Shown: positions 26,401 to 33,086, numbered from the stretch's first letter. The stretch is DNA of 40,805 bases from an uncultured Bacteroidia bacterium (GCA_902801465.1 CADCIH010000020.1:1-40805); one strand, 5' to 3'. The notes: generated by a model from the letters alone, not told the origin. Translations and numbers: made by a program.

Positions 26401-27590
26401 AACTCATCATCGCCAATGGCGGACAACTCATCACCAACAATGCTGTCGAAGCGACGGCCCAGAAGACCGTCTCGGCCTGGACGACCAATCCTGCAGGCGG
26501 CTGGTATTTCATCGCCTCACCGGTTGATGGCACGCTTAAGCCAAAAGATGTGGACAATATGCTCACGGATGAGACCACAGAGCCTTATTCATACGACCTC
26601 TATCGACTGAACGGCACTCAATGGGAGAACTATCATGCCCACAACACCAACGAGCAACCCTTCTACCTGCAAAACGGCAACGGTTACCTCTATGCCAACG
26701 CGAATAATACTACGCTTGAGTTCACGGGTGATATCAGGTTGTATAACCAGACAAGCAATACCGTGCCGGTATCAGAAGGCTGGAACCTCATCGGCAATCC
26801 TTATACCTTCGCTGCCTATCCGAATGCCAGCTATTATGTGTTGAATGACGAACGAACAGCATTGAATCCCCAAACCAAGTCAGCGGGCGTGGCCGTGCCG
26901 CCTTGCGAGGGTATCATCGTGAAAGCCCTCAGCGATGGGACGGTCGCCTTCAGCAAGGAGGCACCTGTCGGACAGGCAGGCGGCGGCAACCTGCAAATTG
27001 CCCTTGCTCAAACCAATACACGCGGCGCCGATAGGATCGACAACGCCATCGTCAGCTTCAACGAAGGCGATGAGCTTCCTAAGTTCTATTTTGGCGAAAG
27101 CCTTGCCAACATTACCATTCCTCAAAATGGCGAGGACTATTCCATCGTCAGCGCCGAAGCCCAAGGTGAATTGCCGCTGAACTTCAAGACCAATGAAAAC
27201 GGAAGTTACACACTTCGCTTCAGCTCCCTCAATACGGAATTCAGCTATCTCCATCTAATCGATAACCTCACAGGCAACGATGTCGACCTGCTGGAGACGC
27301 CGAGTTACACCTTCGACGCCCGCCAAACCGACTACGCCTCAAGGTTCAAACTCGTCTTTGTTAAAGACAATGCCGACATGGGCGATGACTTCGCCTTTGT
27401 CAGTAACGGAGAAATCATCGTCAACGGCACAGGCACCGTCCAAGTAATCGACATCTTGGGACGCCAGATGTTCAGCCATGAGGTCAATTCCGAATTCCGA
27501 ATTCCGAATTTCGAATTCCCCACTGGCGTTTATGTCTTGCGGTTGATTAATGGAGACAATGTAAAGAATCAAAAGATAATAATTAAATAA
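20442..27590 (+). CDS. giant modular surface protein with FN3 domains and T9SS sorting domain
   Basis: 2382 residues from the ATG giving MKTKSLLLLLMLALGLP; a GTG eight codons upstream is less likely. After the signal peptide come three copies of a module of about 165 residues (near 25-192, 294-456, 740-905) with the pattern DGT...SYVPV, SQFIIPA, WG and LPKTT. About nine fibronectin type III domains lie between and after them (SWSP/TWT-G, GLTP-x-TTYYARV). Three jelly-roll domains of the choice-of-anchor J kind (near 1000-1172, 1262-1432, 1745-1920) end in YIDDI. Then comes GNWDDPDMWGNGTPSGDD, a start seen in beta-helix domains, and a C-terminal type A sorting domain (VIDILGRQ, TGVYVLRL, KIIIK). 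An exported adhesin or matrix protein is likely. Confidence 0.92.
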   Translation: MKTKSLLLLLMLALGLPWATRAQETLTVYDGTAYCSSVPVYSYFTHYGVGSQYIVSSDDLSVLSNGTISKLTYYCRSQSVSWGNALFKVYLGETESEAFTGSNAMAWADMTEVYSGSLSVSGGVMEITFTTPYLYQGDNLVIGVNQTTTGTQGGYESWYGVDDSGNRALYSISGSFNVESKLPKTTITYTAGIAPTCPKPRNLTATLTDGNGAIATLNWTEKGSATTWVLQCGADVNFGTGTYSEYTVTTNPTKDLTGLTPETTYYARVKSECDEDDQSAWSATCHFTPSNKINLLLNDGTQTSSYVPMVSPNGYGSQFIIPAEGLSDAAYGQLTQLAFYATASTASWGTTYYELFLMETPDSYFTGNVKYPESEMTKVYTGTLLVNDGLMTINFDTPYYYEGDNLVVYIKEDYNGAYAYCNWYGVTTTNNQALSGTFGTTLYKFLPKMTVSYLAGETPAHPRPKYFKTTNITSTSATFTWTNGGSETTWQIAYIDDEDADPDDIPVTNVVDVTTNPYTLSGLVGGTDYYAYIRAVVGNEHSDWSKVCSLTPSCDSPYNFGPNYVTVNSARLTWINGGTESEWQIVYAAEDENFDPDLATPIDVTTKPYLLTGLTTDVHYYARIRAKCDIGDYSDWSEVCQIYPTCIEPSTLNATILSATSVKLSWSPGGNQSSWQIAYTDNATTLPDDATIVNVSAYPPYTLTGLTTNVTYYAYVRSDCGTEHYSDWSAVCAFTPTYVLTVNDGTKTNSYVPVYGYWVDKYSKSQFIIPANSLESITNSNIDKLVFYCSNTSINWGVAEFDVCMKETTQTDFAEATLDWTGMETVYSGSLTVANGMMEIQFADAFNYQDGNLLIGIKETKSGTDMTSNWYGVSTTSNTAVGGYENTRALGLYQFLPKTTLYYTPGTAPTCIKPTGLIINESFNSAVLTWTAGADETHWNVQYKAASATDWNALIAVEDTPECLLAGLTPATTYQVRVQSDCGSGDVSGWVTGSFATTCGAFNLPYEHHFDDDAPGATAGLPGCWTRINDSQTTTYQNYPRILADEAGQMHSHSSPNYLLFYQLGDYTALNQIAVLPEMNAPVNTLILHFFAKLNDGNSNQKLVIGVMSDPNDAATFVKYQDVTIASSTYAEYMVDFKDYEGQGTYIAIKCERGDETRYFIDDISINMDQTCRVPVALQISNITAQTAVFTWTPGSETTAWQVQYKKTTDAEWSEPVAVNGTPSYTFSNLDATTTYQAQVRTDCGSDNYSDWVDAENFTTDCGFMSLPYSHDFEDDTAGATAPVCWHFHGSYYPRVDDDQYNYGHAHLGQNCLMIYQNSDNTPNYVVLPEINTAETPINTLQVSFWGKRFGNEVYQYYYFDYLSLGVMTDPDDVSTFQNVSGASTNISNLEEYKHFELYLDNYTGEGTYLAIRYNGSPLYYIDDIEVSVAPTCRQPLDLSTQYTNAHEAEIRWKTRDLRQCNYQVSYSTDETFDPENGTIVDVEFENTLVNAGTEYRDYYLTCLNANTTYYYYVRANCGNGDFSEWSDDYASLTTDEACPEPYDFGTTLVKNTYAIIHWYGDLDANWEFRYKKTADDEWITPATFDLASGEGNELLYRLENLETNVEYVVQLRLHCGMYTCPAVDDGYSEWVTTSFTTSEGCQTPSGWMCMTHMGTSATLEWNQTGEENYWQIRYRLSTENEYPVGNIVLTDYMPEAKKQRWTITGLQANSMYYWQVRAYCDENDQSAWSAEKYFFTGGEKVTVDKAHPFYEDFESVLGMPDGWMRCNQYNYNLDYYYPWSFTLAEGPSWDERPGNHGIYNNSDDYHGSTSVLTPEMHIDENAYSAKLSFWDYCDYAPSAISGQNISYGSMQVMVSSDHGENFDYVWWSFGPKRYWHQFFVDLDEYIGKDIIIRFDYWWANNNPNFDWYIDDVKVQVFDNAFGSGSDVTTGNWDDPDMWGNGTPSGDDDVIINANVTIPDGVVAQANNIVINTDTINTGSRAQKFGKLIIANGGQLITNNAVEATAQKTVSAWTTNPAGGWYFIASPVDGTLKPKDVDNMLTDETTEPYSYDLYRLNGTQWENYHAHNTNEQPFYLQNGNGYLYANANNTTLEFTGDIRLYNQTSNTVPVSEGWNLIGNPYTFAAYPNASYYVLNDERTALNPQTKSAGVAVPPCEGIIVKALSDGTVAFSKEAPVGQAGGGNLQIALAQTNTRGADRIDNAIVSFNEGDELPKFYFGESLANITIPQNGEDYSIVSAEAQGELPLNFKTNENGSYTLRFSSLNTEFSYLHLIDNLTGNDVDLLETPSYTFDARQTDYASRFKLVFVKDNADMGDDFAFVSNGEIIVNGTGTVQVIDILGRQMFSHEVNSEFRIPNFEFPTGVYVLRLINGDNVKNQKIIIK
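27486..27520 (+). repeat. five 7-nt tandem repeats inside the T9SS sorting domain
   Basis: AATTCCG three times, then AATTTCG and AATTCCC, without interruption, coding for NSEFRIPNFEF just before TGVYVLRL. A 7-nt unit is not a multiple of three, so a change in copy number shifts the frame. Confidence 0.85.
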
Positions 27591-27602
27591 AACTGTATAA
27601 AA

Positions 27603-27866
27603 ATGAAAAAATTATTGATTATCATCGCAATCGTCTTCGGTTTGAGTTTCGGCGCATTCGCCCAAGGTGGCTTGTTCCAATACGGTGCCGTCAGCGACGA
27701 GGAATATTACGGAGCAAGCAGTCGTGATGGCAGCACTCCGCTTTTGAGTCTGCCCGGTACCCACGGCGAGACCAACGACGTGCAGGCGCCCCTCAGCGAC
27801 GGCGCTTTGCTCCTCGTCGGCCTCGGCGCTGCCTACCTCGTGGGCAAGAAACGTAACGAAAAATAA
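27603..27866 (+). CDS. small secreted protein with sorting-tail-like C-terminus
   Basis: 87 residues: a signal peptide (MKKLLIIIAIVFGLSFGAFA), about 40 polar residues (GGLFQYGAVSDEEYYG...), then APLSDG, a hydrophobic helix ALLLVGLGAAYLV and the basic end GKKRNEK. The order short motif, helix, basic cluster is that of C-terminal protein-sorting signals (LPXTG or exosortase CTERM types); it resembles Bacteroidetes tails of the PID-CTERM kind as I remember them, but I cannot confirm membership. It starts 12 nt after the giant T9SS gene stop, so it is probably on the same transcript. Function unknown. Confidence 0.75.
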   Translation: MKKLLIIIAIVFGLSFGAFAQGGLFQYGAVSDEEYYGASSRDGSTPLLSLPGTHGETNDVQAPLSDGALLLVGLGAAYLVGKKRNEK

Positions 27867-27874
27867 AAAAATGT

Positions 27875-27882
27875 TATCTTTG
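27875..27882 (+). promoter_or_regulatory. -7 promoter box for the propeller/OmpA/SGNH genes
   Basis: TATCTTTG, 19 bp before the next start codon. No -33 match at the expected distance. A perfect inverted repeat overlaps its last base. Confidence 0.5.
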
Positions 27883-27900
27883 CAGGATAAATCATCCTGC
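27882..27900 (+). promoter_or_regulatory. perfect 7-bp inverted repeat between promoter box and start codon
   Basis: GCAGGAT (27882-27888), loop AAATC, ATCCTGC (27894-27900), ending 1 nt before the ATG at 27902. It could be an operator at the transcription start or an mRNA hairpin next to the start codon. Confidence 0.5.
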
Positions 27901-27901
27901 C

Positions 27902-28825
27902 ATGAGAAAAACATTGCTTTTGACGCTAGCCTTCCTCCTGACCGCTCCCTTCATGAGAGCCCAGGAAGAAGGCTATGCTGGTTATACGCCACTCTTCGCC
28001 CCGGAATTCAAGTCCTTGCTTCCCGAAGAAGTCAAGGAGACCTCGGGTCTCTTCTTCCATAACGGCCTCCTCTGGACGCATAACGACAGCGGTGGCAAAC
28101 CCATCCTTTATGGACTCGACACCACCAATTACGAAGTGGTGCAAAGGATTACGCTGATTAATGCCAAAAACAAGGACTGGGAAGATGTGTGCACCGACGG
28201 GGAGTACGTGTATGTGGGCGACTTCGGCAACAACAAAGGCAAAAGGAAAAACCTGCGAATCTATATTTTCCCGTTAAGGGATATTCCCAAGGAAGGGAAT
28301 GCTTCCATCACGGTCGACTCCATTCGCTTCAGCTTCGGCGACCAAACCGTGTTCGAACATAAAAAACAGGAACACGACTATGACTGTGAATCGATGTTCG
28401 CCACCGACGAAGCGCTCTTCCTGTTCAGCAAAGGCTGGGCCACAGGCACCACGCGGCTCTATAGGCTATCCAAACAGCCTGGCACTCAAGTGGCCGAAGT
28501 GGTCAACGGATTCGACTCCAAAGGGCTTATTACAGGAGCCGACTACGACCGCGAAAACCATGTCCTTGCCATTGTCGGCTATGTAAACAAGGTGTGGCTG
28601 CCGTTCCTGTACTTGATCTATGACTTCGACGATATGGGCACCAACCTGCCTAACCGCCGCTTCGAGCTTCACAACTATCTCGGCCATCAGACCGAAGGCA
28701 TCTGCTTCTACGAACCTGGCAAATGCTTCCTCACGGCCGAGACCTCGCCGACAACCACCTCACGGGTGTTTACCATCGACTTCCGCAAACGTATCGCCAA
28801 AGACCTTGAAAAAGCAGGGAAATGA
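27902..28825 (+). CDS. secreted beta-propeller-like protein, function unknown
   Basis: 307 residues with a signal peptide ending near MRAQ. The body carries ETSGLFFHNGLLWTHNDSGG, LYGLD, DWEDVCTDGEYVYVGDFGNN, LITGADYD and TEGICFYEPGKCFLTAE, a series of short beta-strand blocks typical of a propeller related to SMP-30/esterase-like or SdiA-regulated families. No T9SS sorting domain or lipobox is present, so a periplasmic location is likely. No catalytic residues can be named. The stop overlaps the start of the OmpA-family gene (ATGA), which suggests a joint role, possibly in the cell envelope. Confidence 0.75.
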   Translation: MRKTLLLTLAFLLTAPFMRAQEEGYAGYTPLFAPEFKSLLPEEVKETSGLFFHNGLLWTHNDSGGKPILYGLDTTNYEVVQRITLINAKNKDWEDVCTDGEYVYVGDFGNNKGKRKNLRIYIFPLRDIPKEGNASITVDSIRFSFGDQTVFEHKKQEHDYDCESMFATDEALFLFSKGWATGTTRLYRLSKQPGTQVAEVVNGFDSKGLITGADYDRENHVLAIVGYVNKVWLPFLYLIYDFDDMGTNLPNRRFELHNYLGHQTEGICFYEPGKCFLTAETSPTTTSRVFTIDFRKRIAKDLEKAGK

Positions 28826-30489
28826 AACGGGTTCTGCTGGTCGTATGTCTTCTCCTCGTCGTGGCGCTGGGCTTCTCCCAACGCCCCAAAAAGGCCGTGA
28901 AGGCATACGAAACGGCACAGAAGGCCTTTGTGGAACGTGACTACGAGACAGCCTACCAACAAGTGCTTAAAGCGGTGGAAAAAGACGCCGACTTTGCCGA
29001 GGCATGGCTGCTTCAAGGGGAGATCGGCATGGAGACCCACGACTATGAGCTGGCAATGGAAGGCTATGAACAGTCGTTGAAAGCCGACTCAATGCTTTTC
29101 CCACCTGCCGCACTCACGTTGGCCAGACTCTATGACCGACAAATGAGGTATCAAGAAGAGATACGACTCCTTCAATGGTTCCAGAAAAAAGCCGCTGGAA
29201 ACAAGGTAAATGATGAAAAATCAACAGAAATGTTGAAAAATGCTATTTTTAGAAAAGAAGCGGTGGAGCATCCGGTGGATTTCAATCCGAAGAACCTTGG
29301 AGATGGCGTGAATACCGCCAATGATGAATATGTCAACGCCCTTGAAATCACTGGAACAGAATTGCTTTTCACCCGGCGTTATGCCGTTGAAGGGGCGGCT
29401 TTCCAGAAAGAAGGATTGTTTCTTGTCCGTGCCGTCGACGGCCAGTGGTATCCTGCAACGAAACTGCAAATCCATCCAGAAATGGATGAACAAATGGGTG
29501 CCGCTTTTCTCTCCTATAAGGGCGACGAGTTGTATTTCACCGTTTGTGGCATCGATAGGCATCATCCTGGCTGTGACCTTTACTGCTCAAAACGCAATGC
29601 CAATGGTTCTTGGACCAGTCCTATTAAAATGGGCGGAAATATCAATACGGAGGCTTGGGACTCCCAGCCATGCCTGAGTCTCGACGGGAAAGAGCTTTTT
29701 TTCTCTTCCAGGCGTGGCGGCAATGCCGACCTGTATCATTGTTTTCGTGATGAAAATGGTTACTGGTCAGAGCCCGAGAACCTCGGCCCGGTGATTAATA
29801 CCAAAGGTACGGAGATGGCACCTTTCCTACATCCGGATGGCAAAACGCTTTACTTCTCATCGGATACCCACACGGGCATGGGCGGCTATGACCTCTTTGT
29901 GAGCCGCCGCAATGAAAAAGGGGAGTGGTCGGAACCAATTAATCTAGGCTATCCCATCAACACTCCTGGCGATGAGATCAACTTCATCGTGGCAGCCGAC
30001 GGACACACTGCATTAATCTCCTCCATCCGTGAAGGGGGCTGCGGCGGGTATGACGTCTATTCCTTCCAACTGAAGGACGATGACCTAAAACCGGAACCGA
30101 TTAATGTTTACGACTATATGGTGGATGACTTGACTGTCGGTACCGTCGTTCAACTGGTGAATATCCAATTCGAGTTTGGTAGCGCCGCCCTTACGGAGAA
30201 TTCCGAAGAAGGCGTTGTGATGCTTAAGGCCTTCCTTGAAAGCCATCCCGAACTTGATGTGGAACTGGCCGGCCATACCGATAACGTGGGCTCCGACGCC
30301 TACAATTTCAAGCTCTCACAGGAACGCGCCGAAGTGGTGCGTCAGGCCTTAATCGATAAAGGCGTTGCCTCGGAACGCCTCACAGCCAAAGGCTATGGCT
30401 CCACGATACCCAGATACCCCAATGATACCGATGAGCATCGTGCGCTCAACCGTCGAACCGAGATGATTGTTAAAGAAGTAAGAAGATAG
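28822..30489 (+). CDS. OmpA-family protein with TPR and PD40 propeller (PorE-like)
   Basis: 555 residues: signal peptide (MKRVLLVVCLLLVVALGFSQ), TPR-like helices (about 24-120), a PD40/WD40-like propeller (about 160-415) with repeats such as SQPCLSLDGKELFFSSRRGG and MAPFLHPDGKTLYFSSD, and a C-terminal OmpA peptidoglycan-binding domain (about 445-553) with Asp487 and Arg502 in GHTDNVG and QERAEVVR. PorE of the type IX secretion system has this order but also a carboxypeptidase-regulatory-like domain between propeller and OmpA, and is a lipoprotein. Here that domain is missing and no lipobox Cys is seen. It may be a paralogue rather than PorE itself. Confidence 0.88.
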   Translation: MKRVLLVVCLLLVVALGFSQRPKKAVKAYETAQKAFVERDYETAYQQVLKAVEKDADFAEAWLLQGEIGMETHDYELAMEGYEQSLKADSMLFPPAALTLARLYDRQMRYQEEIRLLQWFQKKAAGNKVNDEKSTEMLKNAIFRKEAVEHPVDFNPKNLGDGVNTANDEYVNALEITGTELLFTRRYAVEGAAFQKEGLFLVRAVDGQWYPATKLQIHPEMDEQMGAAFLSYKGDELYFTVCGIDRHHPGCDLYCSKRNANGSWTSPIKMGGNINTEAWDSQPCLSLDGKELFFSSRRGGNADLYHCFRDENGYWSEPENLGPVINTKGTEMAPFLHPDGKTLYFSSDTHTGMGGYDLFVSRRNEKGEWSEPINLGYPINTPGDEINFIVAADGHTALISSIREGGCGGYDVYSFQLKDDDLKPEPINVYDYMVDDLTVGTVVQLVNIQFEFGSAALTENSEEGVVMLKAFLESHPELDVELAGHTDNVGSDAYNFKLSQERAEVVRQALIDKGVASERLTAKGYGSTIPRYPNDTDEHRALNRRTEMIVKEVRR

Positions 30490-30497
30490 AAGTAAGA

Positions 30498-31217
30498 ATG
30501 AAAACGATAAAGCATCTTTTGTTAGTCATGGCTTCCATGTTTTTGTTGGCCTCTTGTGGCAAGGATCCAATGCCCAAGGACATCCGTTTTTCGGTTTTGG
30601 GCGACAGCTATTCCACCTTTGAGGGTTATGTCGATCCCGAATCAAACGATGTGTGGTATTGTCCCCCGCCATACAATAACATCGACGTGACGAGTGTTGA
30701 GGATATGTGGTGGCATAAGGTGGCTACGACCATGGGGTGGACACTCGAAAAGAACAATTCGTTTTCTGGATCGTTGATTAGCAATTTCTGGGGTTACAAT
30801 TCCGGCCCTTACTATGCCCCGCATTCCTTCATCCGTCGTATGGACGATTTGGGTGATCCGGACGTGATTTTCGTCTTTGGAGGCACCAACGACGTTTGGA
30901 ACGGTGCTTATTCTGGCGAGTTTGTCTATTACGGCTGGACCGAAGGACAGCTCGAACAATACAGACCGGCGTTGGCCTATCTGTTCGATCATTTGGTAGG
31001 GCGTTATCCCGAAGCCAAAATCTATTTCTTGGTTGACATGGATTTTTCCACTGACGACAATCAGCAGTTTGTGTTATCGGCACAAATCATCGCGCGTCGT
31101 TATGGAATCTGCTGCATTGATTTGTACGACATCCAAAAAGATTGGGCACATCCCAATGCGCAAGGGATGTCTGACATTGCCGCTCAAGTGGTGGCAGTTT
31201 TACGACAGTCTTATTAA
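30498..31217 (+). CDS. SGNH/GDSL-family hydrolase lipoprotein
   Basis: 239 residues. Lipobox LLASC (Cys20). The SGNH blocks are clear: GDSYST with the catalytic Ser37, the Gly in NNSFSGS, GGTND with the oxyanion Asn, and the closing WAHPNAQG with the His of the dyad or triad. The family removes acyl groups from carbohydrates, lipids or peptidoglycan; the substrate here is unknown. It follows the OmpA gene by 8 nt. The last 4 nt (TTAA) also form the end of the opposite-strand rhomboid gene. Confidence 0.9.
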   Translation: MKTIKHLLLVMASMFLLASCGKDPMPKDIRFSVLGDSYSTFEGYVDPESNDVWYCPPPYNNIDVTSVEDMWWHKVATTMGWTLEKNNSFSGSLISNFWGYNSGPYYAPHSFIRRMDDLGDPDVIFVFGGTNDVWNGAYSGEFVYYGWTEGQLEQYRPALAYLFDHLVGRYPEAKIYFLVDMDFSTDDNQQFVLSAQIIARRYGICCIDLYDIQKDWAHPNAQGMSDIAAQVVAVLRQSY

Positions 31218-31915
31218 TGTCTGAACCGGTATTCCACCTTTAAGTCTTCGTCGGAGGGCGTAGGCACGTCCCAATAGGGCTTTTCACCCTCATCGGGTCC
31301 GTCGTTGTCATCGTCATCATCATCCCAATGATGCTCTTCTTTCTGAGGTCCTTCCTTTTTGAATGCAAGAGCGAGCAGCACGCCTACGATGGCGCCGCCG
31401 AGGTGACCTTCCCAGGAGATGTTCTGCGGTCGGGCAAGGGCGGGGATCATTCCCCAGATGAAGCTTCCGTACAAAAACACCATGATGAGTGAGATGACGA
31501 TGAGCATGCGGTTGCCCCTGATGAAGCCGCTCACGATGAGGAAGAGGTTGAGTGCGTAGATGAGTCCGCTGGCGCCCACGTGGACGGAGTGTGGGCTGCC
31601 GATGCACCATGTGAGCAATCCGCTACCAAGCCAACCAATGAGCATGACACGGTTGGCCAGGGTGGGGTAGCAGTAATACAGCACTGTGCCTAAGACCAGC
31701 ATCGCCGAGGTGTTGGTGAGCAGGTGCTCCCAGTCGCCATGCAAGAAGGGCATGGTCAAAATACCCAACAGTCCTTGGGTGGTGCGGGGGACAAGTCCCC
31801 AAGGACCGAGGTCAATAGAAAAAGCCATCTCGGCCATTTTGACGACCCACATCAGGGTCACCAGTAAGGCCGGGATGGCTAAGCTGCCGAAAAACTTCTT
31901 TCGGTCTTGATTCAT
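31214..31915 (-). CDS. rhomboid-family intramembrane serine protease
   Basis: 233 residues with six hydrophobic helices. The catalytic dyad is Ser116 in GASGLIY and His171 in WEGHLGG; GDWEHLLTNTSAMLVLG supplies the oxyanion-side His and Asn. The C-terminal tail after the last helix is very acidic (DDDDDDNDGPDEG) and should be cytoplasmic. It cleaves membrane-anchored proteins within the bilayer; the substrate is unknown. The start overlaps the gcvT stop by one base (TAATG), so it is the second gene of that operon. Confidence 0.92.
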   Translation of the reverse strand: MNQDRKKFFGSLAIPALLVTLMWVVKMAEMAFSIDLGPWGLVPRTTQGLLGILTMPFLHGDWEHLLTNTSAMLVLGTVLYYCYPTLANRVMLIGWLGSGLLTWCIGSPHSVHVGASGLIYALNLFLIVSGFIRGNRMLIVISLIMVFLYGSFIWGMIPALARPQNISWEGHLGGAIVGVLLALAFKKEGPQKEEHHWDDDDDDNDGPDEGEKPYWDVPTPSDEDLKVEYRFRH

Positions 31916-33030
31916 TAGGCCAGGAACGGCATCTTCACCACAACAGCCTTGATGAGTTTGTTGCGGATCTTGATGTAGAGCTCAGTGTCCTTCTTGCTGA
32001 AAGCCTTCTGCACCAGAGCAGTGCCGATGTTCTTGCCAGTTGAGGGCGACGGGCTGCCTGAGCGGACCATGCCGATGACGTTGCCTTCGGCGTCGCAAAC
32101 CTCGTAGCCGTTGCGCGGGATGCCACGGTCGATCATCTCGAAGCCCACGATCTTCTGGCTCACGCCATTGGCTTTCTGGGCGGCGAAGATCTCACGATTG
32201 AGGAAGTCGTTGCCGTCAACGAACTTGGTGATCCAGCCAAGGCCGGCCTCGATGGGGCTGATGGTGTCGTCGATCTCGTGTCCGTAGAGGCAGAAGCCTT
32301 TTTCCAGACGGAGGGTGTCGCGGCAACCCAGACCTGCGGGCATGATGCCGAACTCCTTGCCAGCCTCGAACACGGCGTTCCAGACCTCGATGGCGTGAGC
32401 GACGGGGATGTAGATCTCGCAGCCGCCGGCACCAGTGTAACCTGTAGTGGAGAAGATGACATCGTCAACACCGGCGAAGTTGATGATCTGGAAGGTGTAG
32501 TATTCCATGTCAACGACGTTGGCCTTGGTGAGTTTCTGCATGGCCTTCAGGGCGTTGGGTCCCTGGACGGCGAGTTGAGCCCATTGTTCGCTTTCGTTCA
32601 TGAACTCTTCACCGAGCTTCATGCCGAACTTCTCGGCGATCTGGCTCATCCAGTTCCAGTCCTTGTCGATGTTGGCGGCGTTGGGCACCATGAAGTAATG
32701 GTCGTCGGCAATGCGATAGACGAGCATGTCGTCAACGATGCCGCCTTTGCCGTTCGGGAGGCAGGTGTATTGCACCTTGCCGTCGCTCAAAGCGGCCACG
32801 TCGTTCACCGTGCAGTATTGCATGAACTGCTTGGCCATCGGACCTTTGGCGCGGAACTCGCCCATGTGGCTCACGTCGAACACGCCGACGTTGTTGCGCA
32901 CATTGTGATGTTCCTCAATCAGGCCTGAATACTGGATAGGCATGTCGTAACCCGCAAATTCAGCCATCTTGGCTCCCAGGTCGTGATGGATCTGGTTGTA
33001 AGGGGTCTTTTTCAATTCTGTGTTTTCCAT
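31915..33030 (-). CDS. gcvT: aminomethyltransferase, glycine cleavage T protein
   Basis: 371 residues, the usual length. It transfers the methylene group from the lipoyl H protein to tetrahydrofolate and releases ammonia. Recognised stretches are LGAKMAEFAGYDMPIQY, FDVSHMGEF, TGYTGAGGCEIY, the folate-binding AGLGCRDTLRLEKGFCLYGHEI and SPIEAGLGW. The other glycine-cleavage genes are not in the window. It is followed by a coupled rhomboid gene. The leader (33031-33076) has two inverted repeats and a -7 box. Links to folD at 15888 are metabolic only. Confidence 0.96.
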   Translation of the reverse strand: MENTELKKTPYNQIHHDLGAKMAEFAGYDMPIQYSGLIEEHHNVRNNVGVFDVSHMGEFRAKGPMAKQFMQYCTVNDVAALSDGKVQYTCLPNGKGGIVDDMLVYRIADDHYFMVPNAANIDKDWNWMSQIAEKFGMKLGEEFMNESEQWAQLAVQGPNALKAMQKLTKANVVDMEYYTFQIINFAGVDDVIFSTTGYTGAGGCEIYIPVAHAIEVWNAVFEAGKEFGIMPAGLGCRDTLRLEKGFCLYGHEIDDTISPIEAGLGWITKFVDGNDFLNREIFAAQKANGVSQKIVGFEMIDRGIPRNGYEVCDAEGNVIGMVRSGSPSPSTGKNIGTALVQKAFSKKDTELYIKIRNKLIKAVVVKMPFLA

Positions 33031-33035
33031 AAAAT

Positions 33036-33066
33036 GATACGTATCTGAAATTAGTTTGTTTTCAGA
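33036..33066 (-). promoter_or_regulatory. two inverted repeats in the gcvT leader
   Basis: GATACGTATC (33036-33045) is a perfect 10-bp palindrome. Overlapping it, TCTGAAA (33044-33050) pairs with TTTCAGA (33060-33066) across 9 nt. Both lie between the -7 box and the gcvT start, so either may be an operator or a leader structure. Confidence 0.4.
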
Positions 33067-33068
33067 CG

Positions 33069-33076
33069 CAAAATTA
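33069..33076 (-). promoter_or_regulatory. -7 promoter box for gcvT
   Basis: TAATTTTG on the minus strand, 38 bp in front of gcvT and just after the end of the acyl-CoA ligase gene. The -33 element is not recognisable. Confidence 0.5.
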
Positions 33077-33086
33077 GAAAAAAATG

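Noticed and set aside
25713-26426. 237-codon open frame on the minus strand
   Set aside because: Antisense to the giant T9SS protein; Ile/Val-rich shadow without motifs.
33031-33076. possible glycine riboswitch before gcvT
   Set aside because: The leader is under 40 nt, far too short for a glycine aptamer, and none of the conserved aptamer sequence is seen.
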